Source: Bacteroidota bacterium (GTDB taxonomy: Bacteria > Bacteroidota > Bacteroidia > Chitinophagales > Chitinophagaceae). Taken from it: a stretch of 5,593 bases of DNA. Each line of letters opens with the position of its first letter. Position 1 is the stretch's first letter. The notes below the pieces were generated by a model that did not search any database, was not told where the DNA came from, and saw nothing but the letters and a program-made list of their open reading frames with translations. The stretch is from contig JAEWJV010000516.1 in the NCBI GenBank assembly GCA_023386395.1, positions 1 to 5,593 of the forward strand. The letters are read 5' to 3'. The position numbers and the translations under genes were made by a program. Positions 1 to 4,776 of the stretch are shown in pieces.

Positions 1-749
1 ATATAATCTTTCAGCAACTGAATTTCTTTGCCAATGGTATTTTCTTTTTCATCCTGGTATAAAGAATACCGCATGAAATTAGCCAGGCGGGCAACCGTTT
101 CTGCAGATTGTTCTTTTTTATTTTTCAATATTAGTGCATAAATATTATTAAGCGTATTAAAAAGAAAGTGAGGATGAATTTGCGCTTTCAAAAAATTAAA
201 TTCCAGTTCCATATTTTCTTTTGCCAGTTGCAGTGTAGCTACCCGTTGCCGCAAATAGGCTGTACTTATTTTTATGCCAACAGGCAAAGCCATTAACAGC
301 AAAAGCTGGTACGTAATACCTAAACCTGTTATTCGCGTGAGTATAACATTTAAACTACCTCGTTGCAGGTAATCATAATAAGCAGATTGTTTTTCTTTTA
401 CTGCTTCCATGCATTCCCGGCATTCGTTAAGAATTGACATTTCCCATGTGGCATCAACAACAGCATATATAACAATTAGCAACAGCGATGCAAGTATGCC
501 TTTAAAATATTTTTTTCTTGCAAAGAATTTGGGTACTATATAATATATCAATGGATAATAAACCATCATTAAGCAAACCGTTATTCTTATTGGATATAAG
601 TAAGCTGCAGGTGTATTTCTCAGGTCGTTAAACGATACCAGGTTAAAATACCACTGCGCTCCTAAAAATACTGACCAAAAAAGCACGTGCAGTAAAACCC
701 TGCGCAATTTTCCAAAACGGGATTGATAATTTAAAAACCTGAAACGCAT
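1..749 (-). CDS. LytS/YehU-type membrane sensor histidine kinase (3' end missing)
   Basis: The reading frame opens at ATG 747-749, with an in-frame stop just upstream at 762-764, and runs off the left edge; 249 residues are visible. Hydrophobic segments lie near residues 17-36, 54-72, 84-101 and 133-158, giving a four-helix membrane sensor part. A short linker (about 164-185) leads to the His_kinase (LytS/YehU) signature LKAQIHPHFLFNTLNNIYAL; by family knowledge the phospho-acceptor is His194, in PHFLFN. The visible part ends at GKEIQLLKDY, a conserved stretch of this domain, so the rest of the phosphotransfer region and the ATPase domain lie outside the window. Members are usually about 340-350 residues and are commonly paired with a LytTR response regulator, which would be expected to the left. 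The presumed periplasmic loop between helices 3 and 4 carries a CxxC (Cys110/Cys113). The signal sensed is unknown. It is transcribed divergently from the methyltransferase operon. No Shine-Dalgarno site is visible. Confidence 0.93.
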   Translation of the reverse strand, partial: MRFRFLNYQSRFGKLRRVLLHVLFWSVFLGAQWYFNLVSFNDLRNTPAAYLYPIRITVCLMMVYYPLIYYIVPKFFARKKYFKGILASLLLIVIYAVVDATWEMSILNECRECMEAVKEKQSAYYDYLQRGSLNVILTRITGLGITYQLLLLMALPVGIKISTAYLRQRVATLQLAKENMELEFNFLKAQIHPHFLFNTLNNIYALILKNKKEQSAETVARLANFMRYSLYQDEKENTIGKEIQLLKDY

Positions 750-967
750 ACGTAAAAGTAGCTAACGATGCCTTGCAACAAAATATTACCGATGAAGCTA
801 TGTTTTCAGGCAACCAATGGCTTTTAACCGGCAACAAAGCATATATGCTGCTGTTTTTTTATTTATTCCTGTAAAACACCTTTTGGTTAGTGATTAATAA
901 AGGCCTGTCGATTTTATTTGTCTACGGTTTTGCAGCCGCTTTTTTTTGCTTCATAAATCACGCAAAC
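750..967. promoter_or_regulatory. Divergent intergenic region
   Basis: This 218-bp region separates the start codons of the kinase (minus) and the methyltransferase (plus), so it must carry promoters for both unless the methyltransferase starts at GTG 890. I found no perfect TAnnTTTG box on either strand; TATGTTTT at 799-806 (plus) is one base off. The clearest structure is a 12-bp palindrome at 838-849. The right part (890-967) is T-rich and happens to be open in the methyltransferase frame. Confidence 0.5.
838..849. promoter_or_regulatory. Perfect 12-bp palindrome AGCATATATGCT
   Basis: The sequence equals its own reverse complement and does not extend symmetrically. It lies roughly mid-way between the two divergent start codons (89 bp from the kinase ATG, 118 bp from the methyltransferase ATG), a plausible place for a shared operator. 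Its AT-rich core means chance cannot be excluded, and no regulator is identified. Confidence 0.3.
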
Positions 968-1504
968 ATGTTTACGTTTTTAAAAGCTGCATTCGGCAAT
1001 ATAAAGCAAACAGGCTCTGTAATAGAAAGCTCATCACATCTTTCAAAACGCATGACCCGTATTATTAATTTTAAAAAAACAGTACATATTGTAGAATTGG
1101 GCGCCGGCACCGGAAGTATTACGAGGCATATACTTTCTAAAATGAGCCGGCATTCAAGGCTTACGACTTTTGAAATTAATCCCACGCTTTTTAACCGGCT
1201 GGAAAAATTTAATGATGAACGGCTTACTAAAATAAATGATGATGTATTGTTACTGCCCAAATATATTTCCGACCGGTCTGTTGATTATATCATCTCCGGT
1301 TTGCCGCTTGCCAATATTGCTGCAAAACAAAAAAGCAGCATTTTGCACGCCTGTAAAAGAGTGCTTAAACCAAACGGTTATTATATACAGTTTCAATATT
1401 CATTAAACGATATAAGCTTGCTTAAGCGGCAATTCTTTTCGGTAAGCTGTGGTTTTGCATTCCTTAACATCCCTCCTGCATTTGTTTACTATGCTAAAAA
1501 TTAG
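968..1504 (+). CDS. Class I SAM-dependent methyltransferase, PmtA-like (phospholipid N-methyltransferase type)
   Basis: The 178-residue protein has a Rossmann methyltransferase fold. Motif I is VELGAGTG (42-49), followed by an acidic residue at the end of strand 2 (FEINP, Glu69), INDD (89-92), then DYIISGLPLAN (106-116) and GYYIQFQYSL (137-146), ending in NIPPAFVYYAKN. The SGLPL, FQYSL and IPPAFVY elements are typical of the small PmtA-like/rRNA-adenine-methylase-like group, whose best-known members methylate phosphatidylethanolamine at the membrane; the substrate here is inferred. I chose ATG 968 because homologues begin with FLK-x6-K-x-x-G-x-x-x-x-SS, and residues 4-22 fit this. A GTG at 890 would add 26 mostly hydrophobic residues. 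It is followed after 3 bp by a VTT membrane protein, clearly an operon. No Shine-Dalgarno site is visible. An alternative role is methylation of another lipid or isoprenoid. Confidence 0.85.
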   Translation: MFTFLKAAFGNIKQTGSVIESSSHLSKRMTRIINFKKTVHIVELGAGTGSITRHILSKMSRHSRLTTFEINPTLFNRLEKFNDERLTKINDDVLLLPKYISDRSVDYIISGLPLANIAAKQKSSILHACKRVLKPNGYYIQFQYSLNDISLLKRQFFSVSCGFAFLNIPPAFVYYAKN

Positions 1505-1507
1505 TTT

Positions 1508-2083
1508 ATGGATTCCCTCGCAACAAAAAAGTTTTTGCGCATAGTTTGGGTATGTTTTTTATTAACCTGTATTTCTTTGTACGTAATATATTCGCCCTAT
1601 CTCACCGGCCAAAATATTGCTGCATTTATTAAGCGTTACAATCATCAAATGCTGGCAGCATTTTTTATAGTTTGTGTTGTACGCGGTTTTACACTTGTAC
1701 CCGGTACGCCGTTTTTGTTAACAGGTATCATACTTTTTTCAGCAACACCGCTTTTATTATTAATTGTATTTATGGCGAGCATTTTTGTTGTGTCGGCGCT
1801 TCTTTTTTACGCTTCAGATTACCTGGGGTTTGCTCGTTATTTTGAAAAACGATACCCGCAAAAAACCGAACAGGTGAGGTGTAAGCTGAATGGCCGTTAC
1901 GGCTTTTGGTTTATATTAATATGGGCTTTTACGCCTTTTACGCCCACCGATCTCGTGTGCTATGTGGCCGGTTCGCTAAGAATGCGTTTTATGAAATTTA
2001 TGCTGCCACTGATATTGGGAGAAGCTATCATTTGTGCTATATACATTTTTAACGGGGCTGCATTGCTACATCAGCAGCAGTAA
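1508..2083 (+). CDS. VTT-domain (DedA / TVP38-TMEM64 superfamily) integral membrane protein
   Basis: The 191-residue membrane protein has a helix near residues 10-28, hydrophobic hairpins around 48-100, and further helices around 132-155 and 164-186. VTT/SNARE-associated hallmarks are visible: RGFTLVPGTPFLLTG (59-73), a G-x-x-R/Y linker with FYASDYLG (100-107), and FWFILIWAFTPFTPTDLVCYVAG (133-155 region; key residues Pro143, Pro146, Asp148 and Gly155), which is the conserved F-x-P-x-x-P-x-D-x-x-x-Y-x-x-G element. Some DedA-superfamily members translocate undecaprenyl phosphate or phospholipids across the membrane. The substrate here is unknown. The ATG lies 3 bp after the methyltransferase stop, so the two are co-transcribed and possibly translationally coupled. 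I infer a lipid-handling partner for the methyltransferase. The length is typical of short VTT proteins, and no truncation is seen. Confidence 0.85.
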   Translation: MDSLATKKFLRIVWVCFLLTCISLYVIYSPYLTGQNIAAFIKRYNHQMLAAFFIVCVVRGFTLVPGTPFLLTGIILFSATPLLLLIVFMASIFVVSALLFYASDYLGFARYFEKRYPQKTEQVRCKLNGRYGFWFILIWAFTPFTPTDLVCYVAGSLRMRFMKFMLPLILGEAIICAIYIFNGAALLHQQQ

Positions 2084-2165
2084 AAATAACAGCACTTAAA
2101 GTCATCCTCCACAAACTAATTTTTTACACAATTAAGCCAGCACAGATTGATTTGTTCTCTTATTT
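2084..2165. other. Convergent intergenic gap
   Basis: This 82-bp gap separates the stop codons of the VTT gene (plus) and the adhesin gene (minus). I looked for a shared bidirectional terminator and found only a weak 5-bp AT stem (TAATT/AATTA, about 2118-2135), too poor to call. No promoter or small gene is apparent. Confidence 0.5.
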
Positions 2166-4064
2166 TCAATTGCGTATCATTTGCCTGGAATCAGCTAAAC
2201 GCCCATCTATATACAAGGAATAATAATAAGCGCCCGAAGCAAGTGTGGATGCATCAATATGAACAACACCTTTACCTGCGCCTGAAACATTTAACTGCTT
2301 CAATTGCTTACCATTTATATCAGTGATAATAATTTTTGCCGATGAAAACTTTGCAGGCAATGAATAAGCTATTGTAGTGGTATTATGAAATGGATTAGGC
2401 ATATTCTGCTCAAGCGATGCTGCAGTAATAACTGCAGCCTGTTGATTATTGACCGTTACTTGTTTTGAACCGATCATTGCCTTTAACTCATCTATTTGTT
2501 TTTGCAGGTTATTTATTTTTTCATCTTTCGCTTCATTATCCCTGCTTAATTCCTGCACAGCTTTTACCAGCGGTACTACAAAATCGCTGTAGCGTAATCC
2601 ATATAAACCATCCTTGCTTTGAGGTTTATCAACGCCGCTGAAATTATAGTTCAGTTGCCTGGCCGCAGCTTCCACTTCCTGCGCTTCAAAACCATTGTAA
2701 ACAATAGTTGCTGCACGCGCTGCTTCAGCCCGCATTTCCTGTTTCAGATTGTTATAAGCGCTGTCATTTGTTGAGCTTCTTTCATAATGCGCATTCAGTG
2801 CATTTATATCAACCGTATAAGTAATGGGTTTAAGCAGATTGATAAAAGCCAACCCTTTTACATCATCTTTTTTATTCATTTTATAACGGCCATCAGAAAA
2901 AGTTGTCCATGAAACCTGCCCGCCAATGGAAACAATATTCGTATTACCTATACGCACTTTATTCGATCCGTCTGCCCGCGCCATATAACCAATGGCTGTG
3001 GCATTGGTTAAACCTCCTGTGCTTACGTTAGCAAAAAAGCCTATAGCGGTATTCCTGCTGCCTGTTGTATTACTGTATAGCGCATTATAACCGTATGCAA
3101 CATTGCCAAAGCCACGGGTGTTATTATATAAAGCGCTTACCCCGCCTGCTGTATTCTGATAACCTGATGTATTTTTAAAAAGCGCCCTGGCCCCGCTGGC
3201 AGTATTGGAATAGCCATTGGTATTTGCAGTAATTGCACTTAACCCATTTGCCGTATTCTCATAACCGGAAATATTAGCCATAAGCGAGCCTATACCCGTT
3301 GCCGTATTTGAATAGCCTGTAATATTATGATTAAGCGCCAGCTTACCGGTTGCCGTATTACCTGAACCTGTTGTGTTTTCAGAAAGCGCGGCGGTGCCCG
3401 TTGCCGTATTGCCGGTTCCTGTTGTGTTTTGCGCAAGTGTATAATAACCGTTTGCTGTATTGCCGGTGCCTGTTGTATTCATAAACAGTGAAGACTCGCC
3501 CGTTGCCGTATTATAATCCCCGCTTATATTGTAATAAAGCGCCTGGTAGCCGCTAGCTGTATTACCATGCCCGGTTGTGTTACTGTAAAGGCTTTTATAT
3601 CCTGCTGCCGTATTCGCCCAGCCTTCTGCATTATTGTAAAGGCTTGCATGTCCTGTAGCCGTATTAAACGAACCCGACCTGTTGGCATATAAAGCATAAG
3701 CACCGTTGGCTGTGTTTGATTGCCCGGCCACATTGTTGTGTAATGTATTAAACCCTATCGCGGTATTGTTATTGCCCGAAGTGCCGGCAATCAATGCATC
3801 AGCGCCCAGGGCCGTATTAAACAGGCCTGTTCCGGTACTATAAGCAATAAACCTTGAACCTCCTATGTAGATTGAGCCATCAAGGTATATATCTTTCCAT
3901 GACCTGGAAACTGAACCTATATTTATATCACTATCATTTCCGGGAAGAAGCGATGCATTTACTGCAGTAACAGTATTTAAATTCGAGAGGCTTCGATTAG
4001 CGTCTTGTGCAAATGTGTGCTGAAGGAAGATCATGGCCAATACAATGGCATTAAACCTTTTCAT
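2166..4064 (-). CDS. Secreted tail-fibre-like adhesin: YadA-head-type repeats, S74 chaperone domain, T9SS sorting domain
   Basis: The 632-residue protein starts at ATG 4062-4064. Domains in order: a signal peptide (1-19, cleavage likely after TFA or TFAQ); a short segment with SRSWKDIYLDGSIYIGG (53-69); fifteen 17-residue repeats of the form NTAxGxxALxxNTTGxx (83-337) plus a degenerate one; a YadA-head-like end, NATAIGYMARADGSNKVRIG (354-373); an S74 intramolecular-chaperone domain (about 390-500) with SDGRYK, GFEAQEVE (458-465) and GLRYSDFVVPLVKAVQEL (489-506); a coiled coil (about 500-531); and a type A T9SS sorting domain (about 549-632) with LEQNMPNPF and LASGAYYYSLYIDG. It should therefore be exported by Sec, crossed to the surface by T9SS, and assembled as a trimeric fibre. 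The ligand is unknown. Such tail-fibre-domain proteins are common in Chitinophagaceae. The frame is intact. A 138-bp gap with hairpins separates it from the upstream SnoaL-like gene. Confidence 0.92.
   Translation of the reverse strand: MKRFNAIVLAMIFLQHTFAQDANRSLSNLNTVTAVNASLLPGNDSDINIGSVSRSWKDIYLDGSIYIGGSRFIAYSTGTGLFNTALGADALIAGTSGNNNTAIGFNTLHNNVAGQSNTANGAYALYANRSGSFNTATGHASLYNNAEGWANTAAGYKSLYSNTTGHGNTASGYQALYYNISGDYNTATGESSLFMNTTGTGNTANGYYTLAQNTTGTGNTATGTAALSENTTGSGNTATGKLALNHNITGYSNTATGIGSLMANISGYENTANGLSAITANTNGYSNTASGARALFKNTSGYQNTAGGVSALYNNTRGFGNVAYGYNALYSNTTGSRNTAIGFFANVSTGGLTNATAIGYMARADGSNKVRIGNTNIVSIGGQVSWTTFSDGRYKMNKKDDVKGLAFINLLKPITYTVDINALNAHYERSSTNDSAYNNLKQEMRAEAARAATIVYNGFEAQEVEAAARQLNYNFSGVDKPQSKDGLYGLRYSDFVVPLVKAVQELSRDNEAKDEKINNLQKQIDELKAMIGSKQVTVNNQQAAVITAASLEQNMPNPFHNTTTIAYSLPAKFSSAKIIITDINGKQLKQLNVSGAGKGVVHIDASTLASGAYYYSLYIDGRLADSRQMIRN
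3006..3818 (-). repeat. Tandem 51-bp coding repeats (17-residue YadA-head-like units)
   Basis: Fifteen consecutive units of exactly 17 codons occupy 3054-3818, followed by a 16-codon degenerate unit at 3006-3053. Invariant or near-invariant positions are Asn1, Ala3, Gly5, Leu9 (usual) and Gly15, with Thr2 in all but one unit. The DNA echoes this as a recurring GCCGTATT-like block every 51 bp on the plus strand. Units differ much more in DNA than in protein, which points to an old array kept by protein-level selection rather than a recent expansion. Confidence 0.92.
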
Positions 4065-4106
4065 AGATTTTTATTATTGTTTGTAATGATTATTTAATGG
4101 TGGAAG

Positions 4107-4154
4107 AAAGCTTGCCATGTATGCGGCATGCATATATACTGCATGGCAAGCCTT
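4107..4154 (-). terminator. Candidate terminator hairpin of the SnoaL-like gene
   Basis: Read on the minus strand, arms 4154-4142 and 4119-4107 pair over 13 bp (AAGGCTTGCCATG with CATGGCAAGCTTT, one G-U pair), with a 22-nt loop, followed by a short pyrimidine-rich tail (TTTCTTCC). It starts about 50 bp past the SnoaL-like stop and ends 42 bp before the adhesin ATG. The G-U pair would be an A-C mismatch on the plus strand, so the structure suits minus-strand RNA. The long loop and short U-run make termination efficiency uncertain; a structured leader of the adhesin mRNA is an alternative. Confidence 0.5.
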
Positions 4155-4172
4155 ACCTGCAGGCGCAGGCAA
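4153..4172 (-). other. Short 8-bp hairpin abutting the terminator-like hairpin
   Basis: On the minus strand TTGCCTGC and GCAGGTAA pair (8 bp, one G-U) around the loop GCCT. It directly precedes, and by two bases overlaps, the larger hairpin, so the two compete at the junction or stack. There is no T-run immediately after it. Its function is unknown. Confidence 0.4.
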
Positions 4173-4202
4173 ATAAAGTTGTGCGGTTAGCAGTAAAGAT
4201 AA

Positions 4203-4643
4203 TCAGGCGCCTAACTGCTTCATAAAGTCTGAGTGATCCCAGGTAACCGTTATGTGCTCAATTATATTATCGTAGCTAAAACGGAAAACGAAAATATGGT
4301 CGCTGTCAAAATTCTTTCCTTTGCTTTCAATGCCTGCAAAGTCTTTTGCCTGCGTGCCACGAATTACAACCTGGCAGCGAATGGTGCTTTCATCTTCAGC
4401 AACGGCCGCATCCAAAGTGTTATCAATATCAGGAAAGCAATCTATCAATGCCGTCCAGATGCCTTTACCCAGTTCACCAATTTTGCCGGTTCCGGCATCG
4501 CCCAAAGGCACAAATTCAACTATGCCATCGGCATTGCAGAGTGATAACATCTTATCAATATTTTTTTGCTGATAAGCAAACATAAATTCAACGCAGGCAT
4601 TTTTTAAACTAAGCTCATGCTGCATTGCTACTGTAGTTTCCAT
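4203..4643 (-). CDS. SnoaL-like / NTF2-fold small protein (ester cyclase-type family)
   Basis: The 146-residue protein matches the SnoaL-like branch of the NTF2-like superfamily. It has an N-terminal helical part (AMQHELSLKNACVEFMFAYQQKNIDKMLSLC), then FxPLGDAGTG (44-53), CFPDIDNTLDAAVAEDESTIRCQVVIRGTQ (69-98, the typical cyclase-like FPD ... V-x-x-R-x-x-x-x-GT run), a SKGKNF-DSDHIFVFRF strand (107-122) and IIEHITVTWDHSDFMKQLG (127-145). In the family, members act as polyketide cyclases, isomerases or ligand-binding proteins; the substrate here cannot be read. The proposed start is ATG 4641-4643. A TTG at 4683-4685 would add 14 residues, but it falls inside the -7 box and operator-like palindromes, so it is unlikely. 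ATG 4623-4625 is another option. The gene lies downstream of, and codirectional with, an AraC-type regulator, with a promoter-like region between them. Confidence 0.8.
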   Translation of the reverse strand: METTVAMQHELSLKNACVEFMFAYQQKNIDKMLSLCNADGIVEFVPLGDAGTGKIGELGKGIWTALIDCFPDIDNTLDAAVAEDESTIRCQVVIRGTQAKDFAGIESKGKNFDSDHIFVFRFSYDNIIEHITVTWDHSDFMKQLGA

Positions 4644-4657
4644 GATATAATTTTTTG

Positions 4658-4687
4658 TTGTTGAACAATTTGTTTTGTTGAACAAAA
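4658..4687. promoter_or_regulatory. Paired palindromic operator-like sites TTGTT-N-AACAA
   Basis: TTGTTGAACAA occurs at 4658-4668 and again at 4675-4685, 17 bp apart. Each is a perfect inverted repeat around one central base. The second extends to 15 bp (TTTTGTTGAACAAAA, 4673-4687). The stretch between also reads AACAATTTGTT (4664-4674), a third register of the same palindrome. The second site overlaps the -7 box and the probable transcription start, a typical repressor position. A one-base loop makes an RNA hairpin implausible, so a DNA-binding dimer is the likelier reader. Which protein binds is unknown. Confidence 0.5.
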
Positions 4688-4690
4688 TTA
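4683..4690 (-). promoter_or_regulatory. Bacteroidota -7 promoter box TAATTTTG for the SnoaL-like gene
   Basis: On the minus strand 4690-4683 reads TAATTTTG, an exact match to the Bacteroidota -7 consensus TAnnTTTG. It ends 39 bp before the proposed ATG. No TTTG -33 element is seen about 20 bp upstream; that position is occupied by the proximal end of the 17-bp direct repeats, as expected for an activator-dependent promoter. Confidence 0.55.
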
Positions 4691-4710
4691 TTCAGCCGGC
4701 GCGGGCTGGC

Positions 4711-4748
4711 ATTGTAAGTATGCGTCAATCCATTGTAAAAATGCGTCA
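4711..4748. promoter_or_regulatory. AraC-type direct-repeat binding sites (two 17-bp half-sites, 4-bp spacer)
   Basis: ATTGTAAGTATGCGTCA (4711-4727) and ATTGTAAAAATGCGTCA (4732-4748) match at 15 of 17 positions; the two differences are adjacent and fall between two conserved blocks (ATTGTAA and ATGCGTCA). The period is 21 bp. Two conserved blocks about one helical turn apart suit a protein with two helix-turn-helix units, and 17-bp direct half-sites with a 4-bp spacer are the arrangement known for araI1-araI2. The sites lie 20 bp upstream of the -7 box and just after the AraC-type gene. A weak third block, ATGCTTCA, is at 4761-4768. Confidence 0.6.
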
Positions 4749-4776
4749 GCAGGCTGCATGATGCTTCAATTAAAAT

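Noticed and set aside
643..837. 64-codon minus-strand frame overlapping the kinase N-terminus
   Set aside because: It lies in another frame over the kinase start and the intergenic region, shows no family signature, and conflicts with a clearly coding frame.
958..1260. 100-codon minus-strand frame opposite the methyltransferase
   Set aside because: Antisense shadow; the plus frame carries methyltransferase motifs throughout.
2084..2165. Bidirectional terminator between the convergent genes
   Set aside because: Only a 5-bp AT stem could be found; it is too weak to support a call.
3006..3818. CRISPR-like array because of regular spacing
   Set aside because: The 51-bp period is an exact multiple of codons in one open frame, and the repeats are protein-level units rather than identical direct repeats with unique spacers.
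2166..4064. Prophage tail-fibre gene
   Set aside because: Although the S74 domain is phage-like, the signal peptide, the T9SS sorting domain and the lack of any neighbouring phage genes indicate a cellular surface protein.
4233..4585. Several plus-strand frames opposite the SnoaL-like gene
   Set aside because: Low-complexity antisense readings with no recognisable domain; the minus frame matches the NTF2-like family.
4644..4685. Upstream TTG start adding 14 residues to the SnoaL-like protein
   Set aside because: The codons lie within the -7 box and palindromic sites and do not resemble family N-termini; ATG 4641-4643 explains the gene better.
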